Positions 1 to 5,637 of a DNA stretch of 64,000 nucleotides are shown in pieces. The notes beneath the pieces are model-generated. The model worked only from the letters and a program-made list of their open reading frames with translations. It did no database searches and was not told the DNA's origin. Numbering within the stretch: position 1 is the stretch's first letter; every line of letters starts with the position of its first letter. The stretch spans positions 1 through 64,000 of the forward strand of contig NZ_JAJOZU010000005.1 of NCBI RefSeq assembly GCF_022419205.1. The letters are read 5' to 3'. The position numbers were made by a program, and so were the translations under genes. This DNA comes from Thermomonas alba. Its GTDB lineage: Bacteria; Pseudomonadota; Gammaproteobacteria; Xanthomonadales; Xanthomonadaceae.

Positions 1-2
1 CA

Positions 3-68
3 GCCTTCATGACGCTCGCCTTCTATTACACAGGGCATGCTCTCCGCATTTGGCGGGGCCGTGCCTAA
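3..68 (+). CDS. 3' end of a cassette gene (partial, membrane-like C-terminus)
   Basis: An open frame enters from the left edge and ends at a TAA (66-68) lying inside the GCCTAAC inverse core of the first attC. The visible C-terminus includes AFMTLAFYYTGHAL followed by basic residues, which looks like the end of a membrane-spanning helix. The use of the attC-internal TAA as stop matches four other cassettes in this array and supports it as the tail of a real cassette gene. Its function cannot be inferred from 21 residues. Confidence 0.55.
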   Translation, partial: AFMTLAFYYTGHALRIWRGRA

Positions 69-122
69 CAATTCATTCAAGCCGACGCCGCTTCGCGGCG
101 CGGCTTAACTCAGGCGTTAGGG
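63..122 (+). repeat. attC1, 60-bp integron recombination site
   Basis: Inverse core GCCTAAC (63-69) and core GTTAGGG (116-122) flank the imperfect palindrome CAAGCCGACGCCG / CGGCGCGGCTTAACT with a TTCG-type tip. The site ends the partial first cassette. Five sites in the window share about 95% of this sequence, as expected of a sedentary chromosomal integron. Confidence 0.95.
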
Positions 123-132
123 CTGCAACCCA

Positions 133-501
133 ATGACAATGCTATTTGCAATTTTCTTAATCTCCACAATTACAACATTTTTCCTACTTCGCCACTTTCC
201 CATACCAAAGCAACCCCAAATTACTTCTAGAAAAATAACTCCCCGCGAAATATCCCTAGTCGGTGGAATGGTCTTCCTCATCGGCATCGCATCCATCGCA
301 ATGATATTCGTCTTCCTAAATGAAGCATACGCTCCATGCATGTGGCCTCGCCGAACATGCCATGAACAAATCTTCAAAGCTATTGATGAGGCCAGATATT
401 GGAGACATCTTTATGCGTGGGTTGCATTCTGCCCTCTCACCACTCTCATGGGCTTGCGCCTCTACAAAATCGGAATTAAGCTTCGTGAATTGCAGCCCTA
501 A
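133..501 (+). CDS. Cassette 2: small three-helix membrane protein, unknown function
   Basis: A 122-residue protein with three hydrophobic stretches: roughly residues 2-20 (starting TMLFAIFLISTITTFFLL), 38-60 (around GGMVFLIGIASIAMIFVF) and 96-115. The stop TAA (499-501) is the TAA inside the attC2 inverse core. The gene is visibly AT-rich compared with the GC-rich chromosome, which fits foreign origin. No clear Shine-Dalgarno sequence precedes the ATG, and the cassette boundary is only about 16 bp upstream. I do not recognise a family. The role in the membrane is inferred from hydrophobicity only. Confidence 0.75.
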   Translation: MTMLFAIFLISTITTFFLLRHFPIPKQPQITSRKITPREISLVGGMVFLIGIASIAMIFVFLNEAYAPCMWPRRTCHEQIFKAIDEARYWRHLYAWVAFCPLTTLMGLRLYKIGIKLRELQP

Positions 502-555
502 CAATTCGTTCAAGCCGACACCGCTTCGCGGCGCGGCTTAACTCAGGTGTTAGGG
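496..555 (+). repeat. attC2, 60-bp integron recombination site
   Basis: Inverse core CCCTAAC (496-502) and core GTTAGGG (549-555) surround the conserved central palindrome. It differs from attC1 only at a few positions, such as GACACCG for GACGCCG. Confidence 0.95.
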
Positions 556-558
556 CTC

Positions 559-849
559 ATGTCAGACATGCGTAGTGCTCGAAAGAACAAGCTGTATCGG
601 CTTTGGTCCGTTCCACTGCTGTTGGCGGGCGTCTGGTATCTAGTCCGTGCTGCAGAGTCCGGGCAGCTCAAGTTTGGGTTGCTTGGTTTGGGTATGCTCC
701 TCGGCGGTACGTTTGCGCTCCGCCATAATCTGCTGGACATTTCATCGAGTGGGGTAGACCCGCGGCGGGTGGGGCCTGGCTGGGTCTCGCTGCTGGTCCT
801 TGCAGTACTTCTCATACTGTCAGCGGCGGTGGTGAGCGTAACCGCATGA
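559..849 (+). CDS. Cassette 3: small membrane protein, unknown function
   Basis: The protein is 96 residues from the ATG at 559. An in-frame GTG at 547 lies inside attC2 and is less likely. A basic N-terminus (MSDMRSARKNKLYR) precedes two or three hydrophobic segments, around SVPLLLAGVWYLV, FGLLGLGMLLGGTF and WVSLLVLAVLLILSAAVV, so the positive-inside rule puts the N-terminus in the cytoplasm. The ATG sits within 10 bp of the cassette's 5' end and the TGA (847-849) within 8 bp of the inverse core, so the gene fills the cassette completely. Any ribosome site must therefore come from the preceding attC (CTCAGGTGTTAGGG). No family recognised. Confidence 0.75.
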   Translation: MSDMRSARKNKLYRLWSVPLLLAGVWYLVRAAESGQLKFGLLGLGMLLGGTFALRHNLLDISSSGVDPRRVGPGWVSLLVLAVLLILSAAVVSVTA

Positions 850-850
850 G

Positions 851-910
851 CCCTAACAGTTCGTCCAAGCCGACGCCGCTTCGCGGCGCGGCTTAACTCA
901 GGTGTTAGCT
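851..910 (+). repeat. attC3, 60-bp integron recombination site
   Basis: Inverse core CCCTAAC (851-857) and core GTTAGCT (904-910). The interior is the array consensus with AGTTCGTCC in place of AATTCGTTC. Confidence 0.95.
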
Positions 911-924
911 GCTTAGGACAGGAC

Positions 925-1350
925 ATGAACGAGCATTGTGCAATCTGCGACTGCATCCTCCATCGAACCGCTGGGACATACGCTCAGCCAACGGTCGAGG
1001 GGCGGAGCCACGCTACCAAGCACCACTTCGTCGCAGAACGCTTCTTTGGCCGCTCTTCCAATCGGCGCGGTACAGTTACGGAAGGCGTTTTTGCCTCCTG
1101 CCCTTGGGGTCACGAGGGTGAAACCGCCGTGCTCTGCTATGAATGCCATGAGGAACTGCTGCACAACCCGGTGCTGTTGCCCCAAGACATCGCGGTCTTT
1201 GCGGCACTGGTTCGGGAGGCTGGCTTAGCTGAACTCCACAAATCCAGCGATCGCTCCAAGCTTGGGGGCCGGGTGCGCCTCCTACATGAGGCTCTCAGTC
1301 GCGGCTTGGCATCGCTGGCTGCGGAGCAAGAAGCCCGGCGCAGCAGCTAA
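925..1350 (+). CDS. Cassette 4: HNH-like zinc-binding protein
   Basis: A 141-residue soluble protein. It shows a CxxC at residues 5-8, a His pair at 33-34 (KHHFVAERFFG), and a second CxxC at 71-74 that continues into CHEELLHN (H75, H80, N81). This layout resembles an HNH / treble-clef nuclease fold with a structural zinc. An HNH identification from motifs is tentative: a full G-G-N motif is not evident. The C-terminal 50 residues are charged and helical. The TAA stop (1348-1350) lies in the attC4 inverse core AGCTAAC. A nuclease or DNA/RNA-binding role is inference. Confidence 0.7.
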   Translation: MNEHCAICDCILHRTAGTYAQPTVEGRSHATKHHFVAERFFGRSSNRRGTVTEGVFASCPWGHEGETAVLCYECHEELLHNPVLLPQDIAVFAALVREAGLAELHKSSDRSKLGGRVRLLHEALSRGLASLAAEQEARRSS

Positions 1351-1404
1351 CAATTCGTCCAAGCCGACGCCGCTTCGCGGCGCGGCTTAACTCAGGTGTT
1401 AGCG
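1345..1404 (+). repeat. attC4, 60-bp integron recombination site
   Basis: Inverse core AGCTAAC (1345-1351) and core GTTAGCG (1398-1404). The interior is nearly identical to attC3. Confidence 0.95.
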
Positions 1405-1412
1405 CCCAATCC

Positions 1413-2021
1413 ATGACTCTCGCACTTTTCGATTTCGACGGCACAATAACAACCCACGAGACCATGCCCGACTTTGTGCGCGGCTCCATAAGTCGGCGCC
1501 GGTTGTTGCTCGGCCAGATTCTGTTGGCGCCGCTGGTGATTGGCTACAAGCTGGGGCTTGTTTCTGGCGTTCTGGTGCGTCGTGCCATTGTCCGCTTTGG
1601 CTATAGCGGCGTCCCCTTCGCGGCCCTAGACGCAGCAGGACAAGACTTTGCGCGTAACTACCTGCCCGGCACGCTCCGTCCAGAAGCAATGCAGCGTATT
1701 GCTTGGCACAAATCCCAAGGCCACAAGGTTGTTGTGGTGTCCGGCGGACTGGATGTCTACTTGGCCCCGTGGTGCAAAGAGCACGGCCTCGACCTTATCT
1801 GCTCATCCCTGCGACACCACAAGGGCGTCCTGACAGGCCACTACTCCGGGCAACAGTGCGTGCTTGCGGAAAAGGCTCGGCGCGTCCGTGAGCGGTATGA
1901 CCTGAGTTCATTTTCAGCCATCTACGCCTACGGCGACACCCCGGAGGACAGGGACCTCCTTGACCTGGCCAGCAGGCGGTACTATCAATGGCAAGAGGTT
2001 AGTGCCGCAGTTGGGCGCTAA
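1413..2021 (+). CDS. Cassette 5: HAD-superfamily (subfamily IB) phosphatase
   Basis: A 202-residue phosphohydrolase. Motif I is DFDGT (D7 nucleophile, D9 acid), motif II is the Ser in VVVVSGGLDVY, and motif III is GDTPEDRDLL near residue 180. A helical cap lies between motifs I and II. The pattern fits HAD-IB (SerB-like, or the YfhB/PgpC-like lipid phosphatase branch). The cap has a hydrophobic stretch (LLLGQILLAPLVIGYKLGL) that would suit a membrane-associated or lipid substrate. All catalytic motifs are present, so it should be active, but the substrate is unknown. The stop TAA (2019-2021) lies inside the attC5 inverse core. Confidence 0.88.
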   Translation: MTLALFDFDGTITTHETMPDFVRGSISRRRLLLGQILLAPLVIGYKLGLVSGVLVRRAIVRFGYSGVPFAALDAAGQDFARNYLPGTLRPEAMQRIAWHKSQGHKVVVVSGGLDVYLAPWCKEHGLDLICSSLRHHKGVLTGHYSGQQCVLAEKARRVRERYDLSSFSAIYAYGDTPEDRDLLDLASRRYYQWQEVSAAVGR

Positions 2022-2127
2022 CAATTCGTTCAAGCCGAACGCGCTTCGCTACACCAACAACATGGCAGGTAGAGCTTGCCATGTTGTTGGCTCCGCTACG
2101 CACGTCGGCTTAACTCTGGTGTTAGGT
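2015..2127 (+). repeat. attC5, long 113-bp variant with an inserted perfect hairpin
   Basis: GCGCTAAC (2015-2022) and GTTAGGT (2121-2127) bound a site whose arms match the 60-bp consensus. The tip, however, carries an extra perfect inverted repeat: CCAACAACATGGCA (2054-2067) pairs with 2077-2090 around a 9-nt loop. It is a valid attC architecture with an enlarged variable terminal structure. Confidence 0.9.
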
Positions 2128-2132
2128 GGCTT

Positions 2133-2747
2133 GTGAAGACTCTCGCTATCTTGCTGGCAGTTCTCATATCTCCAACAATTGCCTCCGAGCCCCAGTTCAA
2201 GATCATCCCCGCAGAGCCGTTACAACAATTCATGGCCTTCGGGCGCATCACTGATGGATTCGAGGCTGAAATGCGCAAAGCAATCGCCAGAAGTCCGAAC
2301 CTAAAACGTGTTTACATCGAGAGCACTGGCGGCAAGACCCTGGAGGCCAAGCGCACAGCGCAACTGTTAAATACGCACGGAATCACTATTCGCGTCGCTG
2401 GGAGATGCGCCAGCGCATGCGTCGGCCTGTGGGCTGCCACTGATCGGCGAGAGCTCACAGCAACTGCTCGCCTTGGGTTACATGCCGGCATTCCCGTCAA
2501 AAAGGCACCTGGCGCATTTGAAGCCATCGCATCTCCCGCCCGCATGAAATTGGCAGATGACATGCTGCGCCACGCGGGGTTCTCCGAACGCTTGCTCGCT
2601 AAAGCCCGCAAGGTTCCACCCAACTCCATTCTCTGGCTCACCCCAACAGAACTGGCAGCAGATGGCGTCAGGTTCACGTTAACGAGCCCGCCACCTAACA
2701 ATTCGTTCAAGCCGAGACCGCTGCGCGGCCTCGGCAAAGTCCCGTAG
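2133..2747 (+). CDS. Cassette 6: secreted ClpP/crotonase-fold-like protein (COG3904 type)
   Basis: The GTG at 2133 is the first sensible start inside the cassette and gives 204 residues. The N-terminus MKTLAILLAVLISPTIAS is a signal peptide. The core has YIESTGG, then about 25 residues later RCASACVGLW, then GLHAG. This is the GG / Ser / His spacing of ClpP-like periplasmic proteins, with the Ser of CASAC as likely nucleophile and two flanking cysteines. The frame does not meet the TAA of the inverse core and continues into attC6, adding the attC-encoded tail NNSFKPRPLRG before stopping. A chromosomal relative lies at 59577-60683. A periplasmic hydrolase role is inferred. Confidence 0.75.
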   Translation: MKTLAILLAVLISPTIASEPQFKIIPAEPLQQFMAFGRITDGFEAEMRKAIARSPNLKRVYIESTGGKTLEAKRTAQLLNTHGITIRVAGRCASACVGLWAATDRRELTATARLGLHAGIPVKKAPGAFEAIASPARMKLADDMLRHAGFSERLLAKARKVPPNSILWLTPTELAADGVRFTLTSPPPNNSFKPRPLRGLGKVP

Positions 2748-2801
2748 GATTGTGCCTCTGCCGTGGCCGCGCAGCGGCCCGGCTTAACTCAGGCGTTAGG
2801 C
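2693..2801 (+). repeat. attC6, long 109-bp variant
   Basis: ACCTAAC (2693-2699) and GTTAGGC (2795-2801) bound a site with a long imperfect stem. CCGCTGCGCGGCC (2718-2730) pairs perfectly with 2765-2777, and inner arms CGGCA / TGCCG extend it. Confidence 0.9.
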
Positions 2802-2805
2802 GGCT

Positions 2806-3090
2806 ATGGCACCAAGCTCGCACATGGAAGAACAATTGGAGAAGCTGGCGCGCCGTGGCGTGTACTGCCTGGTCATGAGTGCAGGAGCTTTCTTCGCCCA
2901 CTTCAATTCGACATACGGCTGGCTCACTCCGCCGGAGTACCATCGAACTAAGGGAGCGTGGCTCAGCACCCTATTGCCGGGCTTGGAGCCATACCTGCCC
3001 CAGACTGTCATTACGCTTGGGGTCGGCTTCCTAGGTTGTGCGGTGTACTGCTTCTACCGTTATATGGCGTTGTCCAAGTCTGGCGGGTAG
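2806..3090 (+). CDS. Cassette 7: small membrane protein, unknown function
   Basis: A 94-residue protein starting at ATG 2806, five bases inside the cassette. It has two hydrophobic segments, around residues 19-33 (GVYCLVMSAGAFFAH) and 63-85 (starting PQTVITLGVGFLGCAVYC). A loop containing YGWLTPPEYHRTKG lies between them. The TAG stop (3088-3090) ends just before the attC7 inverse core. No family is recognised, and a membrane location is inferred from hydrophobicity. Confidence 0.75.
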   Translation: MAPSSHMEEQLEKLARRGVYCLVMSAGAFFAHFNSTYGWLTPPEYHRTKGAWLSTLLPGLEPYLPQTVITLGVGFLGCAVYCFYRYMALSKSGG

Positions 3091-3092
3091 CC

Positions 3093-3152
3093 GCCTAACA
3101 ATTCATTCAAGCCGACGCCGCTTCGCGGCGCGGCTTAATTCAGGCGTTAGAT
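3093..3152 (+). repeat. attC7, 60-bp integron recombination site
   Basis: GCCTAAC (3093-3099) and GTTAGAT (3146-3152). The interior matches attC1 except for TTAATTC in place of TTAACTC. This is the last complete attC in the array. Confidence 0.95.
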
Positions 3153-3179
3153 GCGGACAACCAATTTGGAGTACCCGTT

Positions 3180-3401
3180 GTGAACAAGCCAGCGTTTCGC
3201 GCGATCAAGATTGAGGCAATTCCCGCGCTCATCAGCTCTGTCATGTGGCTTTCTTTGCTTGTCGGCGCGGTTCTTTCGTTCTGCATGCTCTCAGGGTATC
3301 CGCTTCCTGGAGCCAAGATTTGGGTAGTTTTGGTTCCCACAGCAATGCTGCTTTCAGTGTTCTCGTCGGTTGTGTCTCAAGTGTCTCGCAGCCGCATCTA
3401 A
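3180..3401 (+). CDS. Cassette 8: small membrane protein, cassette lacks its own attC
   Basis: A 73-residue protein from GTG 3180 with two hydrophobic helices, around SSVMWLSLLVGAVLSFCML and IWVVLVPTAMLLSVFSSVV, separated by a short GYPLPGAK turn. The coding end GCCGCATCTAAG is complementary to the cassette's 5' end GTTAGATGCGG except for the last base, so it is the remnant of an inverse core (TAAC changed to TAAG). The expected attC is missing and a hairpin cluster follows instead. Function unknown. Confidence 0.65.
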   Translation: MNKPAFRAIKIEAIPALISSVMWLSLLVGAVLSFCMLSGYPLPGAKIWVVLVPTAMLLSVFSSVVSQVSRSRI

Positions 3402-3558
3402 GGAAGGTCTGAACAACGCCATCCAGGCGTTGTCAGCCCACGCCGAGTCCGGTACAGGCCCGGACTCGGCTCACACGCATCGATCACTCGCGTGATCGAT
3501 GCGTGGCCGGCCCTCCATGGCCGACAGGAACCTCTGAGTTGATCAGAGGTTCCCTAAC
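3402..3558 (+). repeat. Cluster of four hairpins replacing the attC of cassette 8
   Basis: Four inverted repeats lie in tandem: ACAACGCC / GGCGTTGT with a 5-nt loop; CCGAGTCCGG / CCGGACTCGG with a 7-nt loop; ACGCATCGATCA / TGATCGATGCGT with a 6-nt loop; and GGAACCTCTGA / TCAGAGGTTCC with a 5-nt loop. All are perfect. No coding frame is convincing. The block sits between the convergent cassette genes and pyrB, so it could act as a transcription barrier. Its end GGTTCCCTAAC is an inverse core, and the start TAAGGAAGGTCTGA is a degenerate complement of that end. It could therefore be a decayed gene-less cassette. Confidence 0.8.
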
Positions 3559-3588
3559 AATTCGTTCAAGCCGACGCCGCTTCGCGGT
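3551..3588 (+). repeat. Truncated half attC at the array end
   Basis: TCCCTAAC, then AATTCGTTCAAG, then CCGACGCCGCTTCGCGG match the left arm and tip of the 60-bp attC exactly. The right arm and the core GTT site are missing. The match breaks at about 3587, and the pyrB stop codon occupies 3590-3592. Confidence 0.9.
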
Positions 3589-3589
3589 A

Positions 3590-4528
3590 TCAGCTCGAGG
3601 CGGCATCACCCAGCAGCATTTCCAGCGCCGCCATGCGCACGGCCACGCCGTTGGCGACTTGCGTCAACACACGGGATTGCGGGCCGTCGGCGACGGCATC
3701 GGTGATTTCAACGCCGCGGTTCATCGGCCCGGGGTGCATGACGATCGCGTCCGGCGCGGCGCGGCGCAGGCGGGCTTCGGTAAGGCCGTAGGCGCGATGG
3801 TAGTCGTCGAGCGAGGCGATGAGTCCTTCGGTCATGCGCTCGCGCTGCAGACGCAGCATCATCACGACATCCACGCCGTCCAGCGCGGCGTCGAGGTCGT
3901 GACTGACCGCGCAGCCGGCCAAGGTGCCATCGTCGTCCGGAAGCAGGGCCGCCGGGCCGCATACGCGAATCTCGCCGCAGCCCAGCGCGCGCAGGGCGTG
4001 TAGATCGCTGCGCGCGACCCGCGAGTGCTTCACGTCGCCGACGATCACCACTTTCAGTTTCGAGAAATCTTCGCCTTTGGCCTGGCGCAGGGTAAGCATG
4101 TCCAGCAGGCCTTGGGTGGGATGGTGGCTGCGGCCGTCACCGGCGTTGAGCACCGCTACCCCCGGTTGCGCAGCTTCGGCCAGCGTTGCCACGGCTCCAT
4201 CAACTTTGTGGCGGACCACGAAGCCGCGCACGCCCATCGCCTGGATGGTGCGGAAGGTGTCGAGGTCGGTTTCGCCCTTGGTGGTGGAGGCGGTGGATGC
4301 GTCGAAATTCAGCACGTGCGCGCCCAGCCGCTGCGCGGCGAGCTGGAAGCTGAGGCGGGTGCGAGTGGAGGGCTCGAAAAACAGCGTGCACACCGCGATC
4401 CCGGCCAGCGCGGAAGGCGCCTGCGCGCCATCGGCGTACCTCTGCGCGCGGCGCAGCAGGGCGTCGATCTGTGCAGCGGACAGGCGGGCGAGGTCGAGCA
4501 GGTGGCGATCAGGGAAGGACGAAATCAT
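3590..4528 (-). CDS. pyrB: Aspartate carbamoyltransferase catalytic subunit
   Basis: A 312-residue enzyme that condenses carbamoyl phosphate with aspartate in the committed step of pyrimidine synthesis. The carbamoyl-phosphate loop STRTR is at residues 54-58 (FFEPSTRTRLSF). HHPTQGLLD and HPGPMNRGVEI are the other family signatures. The length is normal. It is the last gene of an algH-ruvX-pyrB run, 24 bp after ruvX. Its stop codon abuts the broken attC, so the integron meets the core genome exactly here, but the protein end looks intact. No pyrI regulatory-subunit gene is adjacent. Confidence 0.95.
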   Translation of the reverse strand: MISSFPDRHLLDLARLSAAQIDALLRRAQRYADGAQAPSALAGIAVCTLFFEPSTRTRLSFQLAAQRLGAHVLNFDASTASTTKGETDLDTFRTIQAMGVRGFVVRHKVDGAVATLAEAAQPGVAVLNAGDGRSHHPTQGLLDMLTLRQAKGEDFSKLKVVIVGDVKHSRVARSDLHALRALGCGEIRVCGPAALLPDDDGTLAGCAVSHDLDAALDGVDVVMMLRLQRERMTEGLIASLDDYHRAYGLTEARLRRAAPDAIVMHPGPMNRGVEITDAVADGPQSRVLTQVANGVAVRMAALEMLLGDAASS

Positions 4529-4552
4529 GCGGATATGCAGGCAGGTGAAGAT

Positions 4553-5029
4553 TCAGGTGGGCAGCTGGACATCGCGCGGCGCGGCCAGCCAGCGTTCGAC
4601 GATCACGGCGGCCGCGATTGCATCCAGCACCTCGGCATCGCGCCGCTTGCGGCGGCCGTCGGCACGGGCGGCAGCGAACCGGCGCGCGGCTTCCTGCGAG
4701 CTGTTGCGCTCATCGACCATCACCACCGGCAACCCGCTGCGGTGCTGCAGCTGCCGCGCGAACGTGCGCGCAGCCTGACGGATCGGCTGGTCGCCGCCGT
4801 CCAGGGTCATGGGATCACCGACCACCAGGCCGGCCGGTTTCCATTCGCGCAGCAGCCGGTCGATCCGTTCCCAGTCCGGGCCTGTGGCGTGCACCTCGAT
4901 CACCGCCAGCGCGCTGGCATTGCCGGTCACCCCATTGCCCACGGCGACGCCGATTCGGCGCAGGCCGACGTCGAACCCCAACACGGTTGCATCAACGCGA
5001 ATGACAGGCAGCGCAGCGGCGTCGCTCAT
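4553..5029 (-). CDS. ruvX: Putative pre-16S rRNA nuclease YqgF/RuvX
   Basis: A 158-residue RNase H-fold protein of the YqgF family, implicated in processing of pre-16S rRNA 5' ends. Visible motifs are GFDVGLRRIGVA (first acidic residue), VVGDPMTLDG, VDERNSSQEA and the C-terminal DAEVLDAIAAAVI. The start ATG at 5029 overlaps the algH stop as ATGA, which decides the start and implies translational coupling. A longer upstream frame is ruled out by this overlap. Confidence 0.93.
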   Translation of the reverse strand: MSDAAALPVIRVDATVLGFDVGLRRIGVAVGNGVTGNASALAVIEVHATGPDWERIDRLLREWKPAGLVVGDPMTLDGGDQPIRQAARTFARQLQHRSGLPVVMVDERNSSQEAARRFAAARADGRRKRRDAEVLDAIAAAVIVERWLAAPRDVQLPT

Positions 5030-5592
5030 GCGTGCCCGCTGTGGCCGGCGTGATTGAGCAGATCGATACCGATGCTGCCAGCGGCGGCCTGCCAGCGCTG
5101 CGCCAGCGGCAGCTGGAACAAGACGTCGTGGCGACTGGGCACCAGCAGCCAGCAGTCGTCGAGCAGCTCCTGCTCCAGCTGGCCGGCGCCCCATCCGGCG
5201 CAGCCCAAGGCCAATAGCGTCTGCCGCGGGCCTTCGCCGCGCGCCATCGCTTCCAGCACATCGCGCGAGGTGGTCAGGTACAGGTCATCGCCCAACGCCA
5301 GGCTGGACTCGTAGGGCTGGCTGCCATCGTGCAGGACGAACCCGCGTTCGGGATGCACCGGGCCGCCGGCGAGCACCGGTTTGGATTGCAGCGCCGGATC
5401 GGTGCTGGCAATCCCCATCTGCCGCAGGATTTCGCCGGCGGTGTATTCGGATGCGCGGTTGATCACCAACCCCATCGCGCCATCATCGTCGTGCTGGCAG
5501 ATCAGGATCACGCTGCGCTCGAAATAGCGGTCGCGCAGCGAAGGCAGTGCGATGAGCAGGTGGTTGCCGAAATACTGGCGGGGAGGTTCCAT
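5026..5592 (-). CDS. algH: YqgE/AlgH family protein
   Basis: A protein of about 188 residues of the DUF179 family (AlgH in Pseudomonas). FGNHLLIALPSLRDRYFERSV near the N-terminus and GAMGLVINRA are the family hallmarks. The biochemical role is unsettled; in pseudomonads it affects alginate regulation. The start at 5592 is favoured because a TAGAAT hexamer (5605-5600) ends 7 nt before it, the spacing expected of a leaderless mRNA. An ATG three codons upstream (5601) is possible but would lie on the hexamer. First gene of algH-ruvX-pyrB. Confidence 0.92.
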   Translation of the reverse strand: MEPPRQYFGNHLLIALPSLRDRYFERSVILICQHDDDGAMGLVINRASEYTAGEILRQMGIASTDPALQSKPVLAGGPVHPERGFVLHDGSQPYESSLALGDDLYLTTSRDVLEAMARGEGPRQTLLALGCAGWGAGQLEQELLDDCWLLVPSRHDVLFQLPLAQRWQAAAGSIGIDLLNHAGHSGHA

Positions 5593-5605
5593 GCCGCGCA
5601 TTCTA
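5592..5605 (-). promoter_or_regulatory. -10-like TAGAAT directly before the algH start
   Basis: On the minus strand TAGAAT (5605-5600) is followed by 7 nt and then the algH ATG (5592-5590). Transcription would start at or next to the ATG, giving a leaderless message. No convincing -35 is seen. Confidence 0.45.
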
Positions 5606-5637
5606 GCGCGGCTCCCTTCCCGTCACGCGCGCGGCGG

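Noticed and set aside
320-541. Plus-strand 73-codon frame ending NNSFKPTPLRGAA over cassette 2
   Set aside because: It overlaps the better-supported 133-501 gene in another frame, and its tail is only the attC read-through.
316-1489. Minus-strand frames crossing attC sites, with the shared peptide LTPELSRAAKRRRLG
   Set aside because: They are the reverse translation of the attC repeat, run antisense to the cassette genes and share only the repeat-derived part.
63-3152. Regular direct repeats, considered as a CRISPR array
   Set aside because: The repeats are 220-680 bp apart, palindromic with core GTTRRRY sites, and separated by genes. They are attC.
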